Notes: generated by a model from the sequence alone, not told the origin. 64,000 nucleotides of DNA from Bdellovibrio sp. 22V (GCF_030169785.1 NZ_CP125854.1:2790001-2854000); one strand, 5' to 3'. Shown: positions 7,675 through 15,903, numbered from the stretch's first letter. Program-made: numbers and translations.

Positions 7675-9720
7675 ATGAGAAATAGTCTTGTGCTGTTTTC
7701 ATTCTTGCTGTCTTTTGCGGGAGAAGCGCAAGACAAGCACGCATCTGCCGTCTTATGGCCCCAAGACTTCAAGATTTCAGAAAAGCACACGGTGACGGTT
7801 TATCAGCCGCAAGTAGAAGCCATGTCCGACACTCAAATAAAAGCACGCTCGGCAATGCGTTTGACGGAAGACAAGAAAGATTTCTACGGAAGTTTTGCCG
7901 TGAATGCTATAGCCCTGATCAGCAAGGATACGGGAACTGTGGCTCTTAAGAATTTTCAGATCAGCGACTTGCGGATTCCAACGGCCAAAGTCGACCTAGA
8001 GAACATTCGGACGGAGCTCGAAAAGAAACTCAACGAAAAACCTCGCCTGGTTTCGTACAAGTTTTTGGTCGATAATTTGACAAATTCTAACGTCCAAGAA
8101 AAACACATATCGACAGCGGTCAGAAACACGCCTCCGGATTTTATCTTTGTGAAAGAGCCAAGTATCCTTATAAGGATATCGGGTGATCCCGTGTGGAGTC
8201 CCGCAAAAGGTGCCAAGGAAGTAGAACGCATTATCAATACAAGTGCTCTTATCATGCATGAACGCGGAAAAAATGAATACTATCTTTGGGCCTTAAACAA
8301 ATGGTTTTCGTCGGGACAGGTGTTAGGTCCTTATAGCGTGGCAAAAAAAGGACCCTCGTCTAAATTTGTGATGATCAAAGATGATCTGGTGAAAGGGAAA
8401 AAAGTCGATCCCCTTGAAGGCAAACAGACGGATGGCAAGCCTCTTTATCCGGCGAACGTCACGCCGAATATTATTGTCACGACACGCCCCTCAGAGCTTT
8501 TACAGAGTATGGGAGATCCTCAGTACGCGGCTGTAGAGGGGACATCGCTTCTTTTCATGTCGAACTCGCCGAATTCAATTTTTTTGAATACAAAAAATCA
8601 AAACTACTACGTGCTTGTCGCAGGCAGATGGTTTCGTTCCACGACTCTTCAAGGTCCGTGGGACTACGTCAGGGGCAAAGAACTGCCTCAGGATTTTGCC
8701 AAAATTCCGGTGACAAGCCCGGTGGCGGAAGTTTTGGTTTCGGTGCCTGGAACACCTCAGGCAAAAGAAGCTTTGGTCGTCAGTCAGATTCCACAGACGG
8801 CCCAGGTAAAGCGAGACTTAAAACCCAAAGAAATTTCTTGCGACGGAGAAAAAAAATGGCAGGCGATTTCCGGTACGTCATTGCAATTTGCGAGCAATTG
8901 TAACACGCCCATTATTCAGCTGGGATCTTCGTTTTATGCCGTTCAAAATGGAGTGTGGTTTTCTTCAACTTCGGCCGAAGGACCGTGGGTTGTTGCTGTA
9001 GCTGTGCCGTCGGAAATTTATAAAATTCCGGTATCTTCTCCGATTTACTATGTCACTTTTGTGAAGGTCTATGGCTCGGCAGAGGACATGGTCACGGTGG
9101 GATACACGCCGGGTTATCATGGTACGTTTGTTTCCGCTGATGGCACGATCGTCTATGGAACAGGCTATGATTATACCTCTTACATCTCAAGCACTCAATG
9201 GTATCCAGCGCCGACCACTTATGGTTTTGGTGTGGGATATGGGTGGGGCTACGATGACGGATTTTTTATGGGTTTTGCGATGGGTTCTCTTATGTATCCG
9301 TGGGGCTGGGGATATTGTTGTTACGGCCCTACGTTCGTAAACGTCAACGTGACGAACACATATACTCAGTGGGGTAAGCACTCCGTTATCTCAGGGCCTG
9401 CCGGTCGCGGGATTACAACAAACACCGTCGGTCAAACGAAGTTTTATCGTGGCAACTATCGCGACAATCTCTATGCGAGTCACGAAGGCCAAGTGTATCG
9501 CAAAGCTGACGGCGGATGGCAAAGATATGTCGGTCCTGGGTCGTGGTCCAATGTCGATAAAGCCGGTGTCTCTGCGAATCTCGATAAAATTCACGAGGGT
9601 GCTAAAGAAGAACATCTGGCAAATCCCCCTACCGGAAGAAGCTTTAACATTGAAAGCAGACCGCATCTTAATGGAGGTGGTTTTCGTGCCGGAGGTTTTC
9701 ACGGAGGCTTTCGCCGCTAA
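7675..9720 (+). CDS. Secreted protein with three WF-S-GPW repeats and Gly/Tyr-rich tail
   Basis: I place the start at ATG 7675 because GGAGGA lies 4 nt upstream and a Sec signal peptide (MRNSLVLFSFLLSFAGEA) follows; upstream in-frame codons have no ribosome site. The mature 660 residues contain three degenerate repeats (about 155-221, 266-329 and 388-438). Each ends in a tyrosine-rich strand, then G/N-x-W-F-x-S and a GP(W/Y). A Gly/Tyr/Trp-rich region (about 515-550) follows, then a beta-rich C-terminus ending in a GGFHGGF tail. Such proteins are sometimes called carbohydrate-binding family V/XII-like because of the WF-S repeats, but no catalytic residues are evident. It is probably exported to the periplasm or cell surface. 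The function is unknown. Confidence 0.75.
   Translation: MRNSLVLFSFLLSFAGEAQDKHASAVLWPQDFKISEKHTVTVYQPQVEAMSDTQIKARSAMRLTEDKKDFYGSFAVNAIALISKDTGTVALKNFQISDLRIPTAKVDLENIRTELEKKLNEKPRLVSYKFLVDNLTNSNVQEKHISTAVRNTPPDFIFVKEPSILIRISGDPVWSPAKGAKEVERIINTSALIMHERGKNEYYLWALNKWFSSGQVLGPYSVAKKGPSSKFVMIKDDLVKGKKVDPLEGKQTDGKPLYPANVTPNIIVTTRPSELLQSMGDPQYAAVEGTSLLFMSNSPNSIFLNTKNQNYYVLVAGRWFRSTTLQGPWDYVRGKELPQDFAKIPVTSPVAEVLVSVPGTPQAKEALVVSQIPQTAQVKRDLKPKEISCDGEKKWQAISGTSLQFASNCNTPIIQLGSSFYAVQNGVWFSSTSAEGPWVVAVAVPSEIYKIPVSSPIYYVTFVKVYGSAEDMVTVGYTPGYHGTFVSADGTIVYGTGYDYTSYISSTQWYPAPTTYGFGVGYGWGYDDGFFMGFAMGSLMYPWGWGYCCYGPTFVNVNVTNTYTQWGKHSVISGPAGRGITTNTVGQTKFYRGNYRDNLYASHEGQVYRKADGGWQRYVGPGSWSNVDKAGVSANLDKIHEGAKEEHLANPPTGRSFNIESRPHLNGGGFRAGGFHGGFRR
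8137..8988 (+). repeat. Three degenerate protein repeats (WF-S-GPW type)
   Basis: Within the secreted protein, about 60-residue units at 8137-8337, 8470-8661 and 8836-8988 share the plan SNS...I-L...YY-L...W-F-x-S...GPW. They are similar at the protein level but have diverged in DNA, so they are an old internal duplication. Confidence 0.6.
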
Positions 9721-9740
9721 CTTTTATTAAAGGAGTATCT

Positions 9741-10307
9741 ATGAACTTGAAAGGGTTATTAGCCTTTTTTATTTTCTTCGGTTTACACGAGGTCCACGCA
9801 GCCACCGACTACGGTTTTGAAATAGGCGGGCGGCAGCAGGCCGGCGACGTGATTGGCTTGAATTTCTCCGCGAATTCACAGTGGGGTTTTCAAGGAGGGT
9901 TCTTTGCGAATATAGCCACAGAACAGGGACCCGCGCATTTTCGTACGGGGATTCTTTATACGCAAAGACCGCTGCAATCACACAACGATGTAACCGGAAA
10001 TGAAATTGATTTCGATCTCGACTATTTGGACATTCCAATAGCTCTTCTCATACGGCCTTCTGAAAAATTTGGTGTTTACATGGGCTTCATCACCAGTATC
10101 AATCTTTCCAAATCGTGTTCGGGAGATCCCGCCTGTCAGGTTCTTGACGTAGATACGCCGAATTTTCCCGTTCTGTTTGGCTTTTTGTACAAGGCGACTC
10201 CGAAGTGGGGGCTGAATTTTTATATTGATGGAGGAAATGGTTACGTCGCCCGCGGCTTGGCAGACTACAAAGCGGTTGGATTAAACCTTTCATTCGCGCT
10301 TGATTAG
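9741..10307 (+). CDS. Outer-membrane beta-barrel protein
   Basis: This 188-residue protein has a clear signal peptide (MNLKGLLAFFIFFGLHEVHA). It then shows alternating aromatic strands such as GFQGGFFANIA, FRTGILYTQ and KFGVYMGFITS, ending in LNLSFALD. The pattern fits an eight-stranded barrel of the OmpX/OprF-like fold (PF13505/PF13568 type). An AAAGGAG sequence lies 6 nt upstream of the ATG. It follows the secreted WF-S protein by 20 nt and its stop overlaps the start region of a decayed surface-antigen gene, so all three were probably one operon. No specific ligand can be named. Confidence 0.7.
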   Translation: MNLKGLLAFFIFFGLHEVHAATDYGFEIGGRQQAGDVIGLNFSANSQWGFQGGFFANIATEQGPAHFRTGILYTQRPLQSHNDVTGNEIDFDLDYLDIPIALLIRPSEKFGVYMGFITSINLSKSCSGDPACQVLDVDTPNFPVLFGFLYKATPKWGLNFYIDGGNGYVARGLADYKAVGLNLSFALD

Positions 10308-10619
10308 AAAATTGTTTTTTCTTTTTATATGTACCCTTTGTATCGAAGCATGGGGGGCAGGGAAATTTGTTGGAAGACGATAAAAGTTTACCGTTTGATG
10401 ACACGTCTTTCATTCGGGAAGTGCCTTTTTACAACTTGAGCATGTTCGGGCAAATGGGAGACTTGAGAGGCTATGAAACGGGAAAATACCGCGACAAGAT
10501 GATGCGGCTTAGGTTTGCGCTTTCGAATTGCAGAAAAGAACCTGGTCGATTTTCGTTTCGATGCTGCTTATGGGGATAAGAAAATTAGTTATTACTTCAG
10601 CGTAGGACAGGCATTCTAA
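10300..10619 (+). pseudogene. Remnant of an Omp85/surface-antigen outer-membrane gene
   Basis: Three short reading frames read in order as one outer-membrane protein. Frame one starts at TTG 10300, overlaps the preceding stop, and encodes a signal peptide (RKLFFLFICTLCIEAWGAGK) that stops at 10383. Frame two (about 10343-10520) encodes VPFYNLSMFGQMGDLRGYETG followed by YRDK, which matches the conserved LRGY loop of BamA/Omp85 barrels. Frame three (about 10520-10619) encodes RFRIAEKNLVDFRFDAAYG and ends in SYYFSVGQAF, with the terminal Phe typical of outer-membrane barrels. The POTRA or body region between signal and last strands (some 300 residues) is missing, and at least one frameshift lies near 10515-10525. 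The TAA overlaps the ATG of the next gene, so coupling to it may persist. Confidence 0.7.
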
Positions 10620-11764
10620 TGAAAAACAAAATATTTTTTTTCGGGCTGCTCATGATGATGCCTTTTTTCGCAAAGGCACAAGAGACCGTCAGTTTTACCG
10701 TGCATCACTTTTATCAATCGGTTCGTGCCCTTGGCATGGGAGATGCTTTCGTTGCTATCAACAACGATGAAAGTTCTTTTTATTATAATCCGGCGTCTCT
10801 TTATTTTAGCGATCAAAAAAGTGTCAGCTTAAGCCTAGATCTTGGCGCGTCTCCCGACACCGTCGATTTTGTTAACGACATCAATGACATTCAGTCATCA
10901 AGTGGCAGTGAGACTGATAAACAGGGTGAATTGATTGATCTGCTTACACGCAACTACGGCAATACTTATACGGTGCGCACGAAACTTTTTGAAGTTTTAT
11001 GGAACCGGGAAGATTGGGCCTTTGGTTTTATTCCGCTCGACACCACCGTAGAAGCAACTCTGCATCAACAAGTGGGACCTGCCGTCAATACCACTATTTT
11101 CGGAGACACCAGCATCACCGCGGCGAAAGGCGGGGAGTGGACAGGGTTGTTGCCGGGAACTCTCGGTTGGGGTGTTTCAGGAAAGATCGTCAATCGACTC
11201 TATTTTAGCGAAGCTGTCAGTGCCTCGGAGCTTGCGGCGAATGAAAATGTTATTTCGCGTGAAGATATTTCTGAAGGGTATACGTTCGATTTCGATGCAG
11301 GTCTTTTGTGGGCGTTGCCTGAATCCGAACAAGGTGCCACTGTGGGTTTAGTCATTCGCAATATCCTGAATCTGGGTTTTAAAAATTCATTCGGTCTTAT
11401 TCAAACAGCCAACGAAATTGACCCGGAACCTTTGCATCGTGTTGTCGACGTCGGGTACAGCATGAATCTTCCAGCGTGGGGAGAGTGGCAGGGGCGTTGG
11501 GCTTTTGATGCGCGAGATATCGGTCATCCCAACATCAATTGGAAAAAGATGACACATCTTGGAGTCGAAATCGAAAGACCGTTTCTTGAAGAGTCGACGT
11601 TTGCCGTTCGTGCCGGATTCGGCGAACTTTTATGGAGCGCTGGCTTCACGGCTAGATTTGGATTTTTCTCGTGGGACTTTGCGACCTACGCGGAAAACGT
11701 CGGAACCTTGGAGATTGACCAGGATAGCCGTCTTTACATCACCAAATTCAAATTCATTTTTTAG
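10619..11764 (+). CDS. PorV/UPF0164-like outer-membrane protein
   Basis: This 381-residue exported protein has a signal peptide ending AKA and then RALGMGDAFVAINNDESSF..NPA. That is the signature of the UPF0164/PorV-PorQ/FadL-like barrel group, in which this N-terminal stretch forms the barrel plug. Amphipathic strands run to a final FKFIF, a typical barrel terminus. Its ATG overlaps the stop of the upstream pseudogene (TAATG), so it was probably translationally coupled to it, and it has no separate strong ribosome site. Its stop overlaps the next, opposing gene by 4 nt. PorV relatives act in type IX secretion or lipid uptake, but no other type IX genes are visible, so the role is open. Confidence 0.7.
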   Translation: MKNKIFFFGLLMMMPFFAKAQETVSFTVHHFYQSVRALGMGDAFVAINNDESSFYYNPASLYFSDQKSVSLSLDLGASPDTVDFVNDINDIQSSSGSETDKQGELIDLLTRNYGNTYTVRTKLFEVLWNREDWAFGFIPLDTTVEATLHQQVGPAVNTTIFGDTSITAAKGGEWTGLLPGTLGWGVSGKIVNRLYFSEAVSASELAANENVISREDISEGYTFDFDAGLLWALPESEQGATVGLVIRNILNLGFKNSFGLIQTANEIDPEPLHRVVDVGYSMNLPAWGEWQGRWAFDARDIGHPNINWKKMTHLGVEIERPFLEESTFAVRAGFGELLWSAGFTARFGFFSWDFATYAENVGTLEIDQDSRLYITKFKFIF

Positions 11765-12444
11765 AAAGCGCCGGTCTCCCATTGTGTAAGAAAATTGACC
11801 GCGACCACCGCAGGATCGCCTTCCGCACTTCTAAAGTGATTGCAAAGTTTTTCGTTCGGAACGTTGCCTTTCACCCGGCAGCTGTTCTGAGAAATGGCCA
11901 AGACATTTTCACCAATTTCCTTGATAGCCTCTAAATTGGCGGGATCGACGCTGGCTTTCATGGCGGCAATCGCGGTTTTCATATCAGCGGCTGTAGGGGG
12001 ATTGTCTCTATCCCAAGTTAAGCCGCCCGCTTGGGCAATGGTTGTTGCGATGACACTCAAAGCGCCAAACAGACGAAGACTGCGCTGTTTTGAACGGAAG
12101 CAATCTTCATTCGTGTCTTTGGCGTACTCCCGATTGTCTTCAGGAGTGGGCTTACTTCCGAACGTAAAAATCGCCAGCAACGCCGCCATACCCTGGCTGG
12201 GATCATCGAGTTGCTGAAAGGAACGTCTGAATTTATCTCCACGGCCGAAGTCTTCAGAAATAAATCCGGCAGAGCAGCGCAAGACGTAAGAGTAGGGAGT
12301 ATGAATATCACTAATCTCCGCAAGACACGCATGCGCTTCATCACGTCCGGCGTTGTCGAGGCAAAACTGTGTTTCACCTAATTTTTGCGGATCACCTTCT
12401 GTGCATGAACAAAGAACTAATGATAGTACAATCAGCCAGCGCAT
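11761..12444 (-). CDS. Putative lipoprotein of unknown function
   Basis: The start is set at ATG 12444, which has AAGGAG 7 nt upstream; an earlier in-frame TTG lies inside that ribosome site. The 227-residue product begins MRWLIVLSLVLCSC, a signal peptide with an acceptable lipobox (LCSC). The rest is Cys-containing and mostly helical, with an alanine-rich hydrophobic segment (LRLFGALSVIATTIAQAGG) near the middle and another Cys near the C-terminus. I recognise no domain. It is convergent with the PorV-like gene, with a 4-nt overlap. Confidence 0.7.
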   Translation of the reverse strand: MRWLIVLSLVLCSCTEGDPQKLGETQFCLDNAGRDEAHACLAEISDIHTPYSYVLRCSAGFISEDFGRGDKFRRSFQQLDDPSQGMAALLAIFTFGSKPTPEDNREYAKDTNEDCFRSKQRSLRLFGALSVIATTIAQAGGLTWDRDNPPTAADMKTAIAAMKASVDPANLEAIKEIGENVLAISQNSCRVKGNVPNEKLCNHFRSAEGDPAVVAVNFLTQWETGAF

Positions 12445-12582
12445 GGTCTTCTCCTTCAAGAGTATTGAAACTTAGATGGAGGTTCCTTCCAATATGTTCT
12501 TTCGCGAAAACGGAAAATTGTTTTTTTGCGGGGATTAGGGCCGGTATTTCCTTCGCGGCAAGAAGTGTGGAGTAATGAGCTT

Positions 12583-13401
12583 ATGTCGAAAGTTGTCGGG
12601 AGGCCTATTGTGTTATTAGGAAAGACATTTCTTACCGTTGCGATCTGTATTCATTGCGCTCCGTGGATTGCTCAAGCCGCGGTCAGCTCAGATGATATGA
12701 ATAAATCCAACAATCCGTTAGCTCCGATGGTAGGACTTAATCTGCATGACTATATAACGTCTTCTATTTTTGACACAGATGAAACTTCAAATAGTTTTAA
12801 TCTGCGGGGCGCCTTGCCGCACCTTTTGGGCGGACACCCACAGCTAGCAAGGCTGACGGTGCCTTATCAAACTGTGCCTGAGGCGGGCGGAGATCAAGTC
12901 AGCGGGTTGGGAGATATAAACCTCTTTGACATCTTTCTTATGAAAGCAGGAAATCTGGAATTAGGTGTCGGTCCTTACTTTATTTTTCCCAGTGCTTCAG
13001 AGGACGAAACGGGGGCAGGCAAATGGCAACTCGGGGCATCGGGAGTTGTGATTGCGCCGCAGACGTGGGGCATGGTGGGTGCGCTTTTGACCTACCAGCA
13101 CGACGTCGCGGGTGACGACGATCGACCTACGCAAAATATCGCAACTCTGCAGCCGCTAGTGATGCACAATCTGCCTCAGGCGTTTTACTTAAGATCGACA
13201 GGAATCTGGTATTTCAACTGGGAAACCGGCGACTATTATCTTCCGATTGGTTTAGGAGTCGGTAAAGTATGGAAACTGGAAAGTGGAATCACACTTAATC
13301 TTTTTGCAGAGCCGCAATGGACCGTGGCGCACGAAGGGGACGGAGTTCCTAACTATCAGACTTTTGTGGGTCTCAATTTTCAATTTCCGATAACAAGGTA
13401 A
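12583..13401 (+). CDS. Outer-membrane transporter-family barrel protein
   Basis: I choose ATG 12583 because a signal peptide (MSKVVGRPIVLLGKTFLTVA, then CIHCAPWIAQA) follows directly; a GTGGAG lies upstream at slightly long spacing. The 272-residue protein opens with SNNPLAPMVGLNLHDY and continues with regularly spaced beta strands, and it closes with FVGLNFQFPITR. This layout resembles the outer-membrane proteins annotated as transporter or, misleadingly, neuromedin U family, related to the Phenol_MetA_deg barrels (PF13557). These are thought to be channels for hydrophobic compounds. No substrate can be inferred. Confidence 0.65.
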   Translation: MSKVVGRPIVLLGKTFLTVAICIHCAPWIAQAAVSSDDMNKSNNPLAPMVGLNLHDYITSSIFDTDETSNSFNLRGALPHLLGGHPQLARLTVPYQTVPEAGGDQVSGLGDINLFDIFLMKAGNLELGVGPYFIFPSASEDETGAGKWQLGASGVVIAPQTWGMVGALLTYQHDVAGDDDRPTQNIATLQPLVMHNLPQAFYLRSTGIWYFNWETGDYYLPIGLGVGKVWKLESGITLNLFAEPQWTVAHEGDGVPNYQTFVGLNFQFPITR

Positions 13402-13482
13402 ATCCAGCTGCTGAAAGACATGCACGCCAGGACTCGACGTGGCTCTCTTCCCTTGAAAAAATGAAAAATGGGAGGAAACCAT

Positions 13483-13701
13483 ATGCGTATATCAACATTG
13501 CTTCTGATAGCAGCGGCAGCCGCCGGAGTTTATGCTCTGGCTTCAAAACAAACTCAAAAAGGGCCTTCATCGCGAAGACGGCCTGAAAGACGCACTCTCG
13601 AAAACGATCGTGTGGATGAGACGTCGGATGATTCATTTCCCGCCAGTGATCCGCCTTCATGGAGTACCGGGACGTCTTCGTCGCGAGGCTTACCGCACTA
13701 A
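13483..13701 (+). CDS. Small exported/membrane protein with SFPASDPPSW motif
   Basis: The start is ATG 13483, with GGGAGG 7 nt upstream. The 72-residue product has one hydrophobic helix (MRISTLLLIAAAAAGVYALA), then a basic Arg-rich stretch, then DRVDETSDDSFPASDPPSW. That last motif is a recurring signature of small uncharacterised bacterial proteins often found beside stress genes; its function is unknown. A strong hairpin terminator follows. The neighbouring KGG-motif gene is convergent with it. Confidence 0.75.
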   Translation: MRISTLLLIAAAAAGVYALASKQTQKGPSSRRRPERRTLENDRVDETSDDSFPASDPPSWSTGTSSSRGLPH

Positions 13702-13713
13702 CCCTCGGAAAAT

Positions 13714-13746
13714 AAAAAACGGAATCCCTCAGGATTCCGTTTTTAT
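13714..13746. terminator. Bidirectional Rho-independent terminator
   Basis: The hairpin ACGGAATCC-CTCA-GGATTCCGT is flanked by an A-run on the left and a T-run on the right. It can therefore end transcription both of the small SFPASDPPSW gene (+) and of the KGG gene (-). Confidence 0.9.
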
Positions 13747-13765
13747 TTTTTCTTTTTAGCAGATC

Positions 13766-14614
13766 TTAGTAACGAGAAGACTCGCGATAAGATTCTCTTT
13801 CATCATCGAAATCGCTGTCTTCATCAGAGTATTCGTTTTCATCGAAATCCTCGTCTTCGTCACGCTGCCAGTTGCCGCTAAGGCCGCGACGAGATCCCGC
13901 GCGCATTGTATCGTCGTCTTCGCCGGTTTCAAAATCTTCGTCATAGTTTTCGCTCCAATCACTGCGACCACGGCCTCCGCCACGGCTTGTGGAGCGCGAT
14001 TCTTCGGAAGCGTATCTTCCGCCGCCGCGTGAAGAAGAACGATCTTCGTCGTAATAGTCTTCGCTGCGACTGCCTCTGCCGCCACGGCCACGCTCCTCAA
14101 GGTACTCGTCGCTATAGTAGTCGCCACGTCCTTGGCCGCCGTGCGAAGCTCTGCCGCCCATGGATGAAATGCGACGATGTTCGTCTTCTGACATAGAAGC
14201 AAATCCGCGGCCGCCACCGCGAGAACTTGAACGAGATGATGAACGATCTTCATCGTAATCGCGAGAAGAGCCACGGCCTCCTTGCGTCGAATAGCCTCGA
14301 CCGCCACCACGAGAACTTGAACGCGATGAAGAACGATCTTCATCATAATCCTCGTAAGAAGATGATCCTCTTCCGCCGTGCGAAGCTCTGCCTCCCATAG
14401 CTGAAATACGACGATGTTCTTCTTCAGACATGCCGGCGAAACCACGGCCGCCGCCGGAAGATCTTGAGCCTCCTCTGGATGAAGAAGAAGCGGACATGCC
14501 GCCGCGTGAAGAGGATCTTGAACGAGAACCTGACGTACTAGAGCGGGATGATGAAGAACGACCTCTTCCACCGGAAGAGCTGCCTCTGCTGCTTGTAGAT
14601 GATCGAGTTGCCAT
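13766..14614 (-). CDS. RGG/RS low-complexity protein with two KGG-type stress motifs
   Basis: This 282-residue, highly charged protein is preceded by AGGAGGT at good spacing. It is mostly Ser/Arg/Gly repeats (SSSRSSSRGGGRG) with an acidic Asp/Glu-rich C-terminus (about 222-275). Two near-identical segments at 59-80 and 138-159, GFA(G/S)MSE(E/D)EHRRIS followed by MGGRASHG, match the KGG repeat (PF10685) of stress-induced proteins such as E. coli YciG. Those small proteins accumulate under general stress, but their mechanism is not settled. RGG boxes suggest RNA binding or condensate formation. Other frames across this region are also open because of the biased codons; this one is chosen on its ribosome site and motifs. 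Confidence 0.85.
   Translation of the reverse strand: MATRSSTSSRGSSSGGRGRSSSSRSSTSGSRSRSSSRGGMSASSSSRGGSRSSGGGRGFAGMSEEEHRRISAMGGRASHGGRGSSSYEDYDEDRSSSRSSSRGGGRGYSTQGGRGSSRDYDEDRSSSRSSSRGGGRGFASMSEDEHRRISSMGGRASHGGQGRGDYYSDEYLEERGRGGRGSRSEDYYDEDRSSSRGGGRYASEESRSTSRGGGRGRSDWSENYDEDFETGEDDDTMRAGSRRGLSGNWQRDEDEDFDENEYSDEDSDFDDERESYRESSRY
14138..14203 (-). repeat. KGG-motif repeat, copy 2
   Basis: This encodes residues 138-159 of the RGG/KGG protein. It is a close copy of the unit at 14375-14440, and the repeat period is about 237 bp (79 codons). Confidence 0.8.
14375..14440 (-). repeat. KGG-motif repeat, copy 1
   Basis: This encodes residues 59-80 of the RGG/KGG protein and pairs with the copy at 14138-14203. 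Confidence 0.8.
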
Positions 14615-14634
14615 TGAAATGACCTCCTGTTGGT

Positions 14635-14651
14635 GACCGGCGGAACCGGTC
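14635..14651. other. GC-rich inverted repeat in the KGG gene leader
   Basis: GACCGG-CGGAA-CCGGTC is a perfect 6-bp stem with a 5-nt loop, just upstream of the Shine-Dalgarno of the KGG gene. It could be a leader hairpin or protein-binding site. It has no U-run, so it is not a classical terminator. Confidence 0.4.
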
Positions 14652-14730
14652 TTGTTAATATCTTTTGGCTTTATTCTGCGACGGCTGAAGAATGAAATCT
14701 CTTTGTAAGTTGTTACTTTGCCTTGGTCCG

Positions 14731-15903
14731 TTAGGCCTGGGGTGTCACTTTTCTGCGGTGAAAGAAATAGGCGTAAGTATTTGTCAGAAAATAGGACACC
14801 AGCAAAAAGAAGAGTCCGCTAAAGAAAGCCTGCTTGATGCCAAAACTCTGCGTCAATTTTCCGACAGTCAGATGCATGACAATCAACATGAAAGAATCCA
14901 TCGCCGTCATATATGAGATAGCGCTATCGAGATCCTCCGGAAACTCTGAAGATATAAAGGAGATCGACAGAGGATAAAACGGTGCGATAGCCAATCCTGT
15001 TAATGGCAGAAAAAGAGGATGGACAAAAAGACCTAAAACGATCAGCACCGCTGTACTCAAAAGAGAAATTGAAAGTTGTTGCCGGGTCGGGAGTGAAAAC
15101 TTATAGGCCGCAAAGAACAACCGGCCTGCCAACATTCCAATAAAAAAATACGTGACGTAAAGACTTGCGGCCTCCAGAGAATAATTCATTTCCCGCCGCA
15201 TGTAGAGGGCAAGACGGGAGGAAATCAAAACCTCTGCAGCGACATTGAAACTCACCATGCTCGCCAAAAAAATTTGCGGCAAGGCATGACGGTGCGAAGT
15301 GGGGGCGGGCGGCGGCGGCGTTTCATTTCTGTCTTCGTTATCGAAAAGAGGATGCTTCGCGCGCAGAGAATAAGAAAAAAGAAACAACGGCCCCAAGCCA
15401 GCTAGAAGAAAAGTCCAACGCCAGTTCGGAGTCGCCAGCGCCACAGCCGCAGCGGCGAGCGGCGCCAGAAAACTTGCCAAACCGTACATTGCATGAAGTC
15501 CCGACAGAAACTGTTGTTTGCGTTCTGCTGACGCAGCTAAGGGCACAAGGATGTTCGGGACAAGAGCCAAAATTCCCTGACTGATGCCGCTGATAAAACT
15601 AAACGTTAAGAAGAAAGCAAAGTTCCGTGAAAAAGCCATACCGGCTAAGGCCAGAATGGCGATGATAGCGGCGACTTGCAGGACATTTTTTCGGTCAAAC
15701 TTGCGCAAAAAATGGCGTGCCAGATAACTGGCGGCAAAGCCCGATAAAGAACTCATTGCAAACATCCACGAGCCGACTGTGTCACTGACTTTGTAGTTCG
15801 CAAGAATCTCGGGGAAGAGAGGTCCCCGGATATTGTCCGTGAAGCCATAGACGAAAAGGCTCATATAAGAAAGAATGATATAAGGCCACGCTGTTGTTTT
15901 CAT
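14731..15903 (-). CDS. MFS transporter
   Basis: This 390-residue integral membrane protein has about 12 hydrophobic segments. The family-type loops are RHFLRKFDRKN between helices 2 and 3, and a Pro/His-rich central loop (ETPPPPAPTSHRH) between the two halves. The opening GFTDNIRGPLFPEIL resembles MFS carriers of the sugar-permease-like groups. It is the last gene of the glycan operon, with its ATG overlapping the galE stop (ATGA), so export or import of a sugar-derived product is likely. The substrate is unknown. Confidence 0.8.
   Translation of the reverse strand: MKTTAWPYIILSYMSLFVYGFTDNIRGPLFPEILANYKVSDTVGSWMFAMSSLSGFAASYLARHFLRKFDRKNVLQVAAIIAILALAGMAFSRNFAFFLTFSFISGISQGILALVPNILVPLAASAERKQQFLSGLHAMYGLASFLAPLAAAAVALATPNWRWTFLLAGLGPLFLFSYSLRAKHPLFDNEDRNETPPPPAPTSHRHALPQIFLASMVSFNVAAEVLISSRLALYMRREMNYSLEAASLYVTYFFIGMLAGRLFFAAYKFSLPTRQQLSISLLSTAVLIVLGLFVHPLFLPLTGLAIAPFYPLSISFISSEFPEDLDSAISYMTAMDSFMLIVMHLTVGKLTQSFGIKQAFFSGLFFLLVSYFLTNTYAYFFHRRKVTPQA

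Noticed and set aside
14138-14440. Possible CRISPR or tandem repeat
   Set aside because: The repeats are coding, imperfect and 237 bp apart, encoding the KGG protein.
13756-14571. Alternative minus-strand frame across the KGG gene
   Set aside because: It is a byproduct of repetitive Arg/Ser/Gly codons; the chosen frame has the ribosome site and the KGG motifs.
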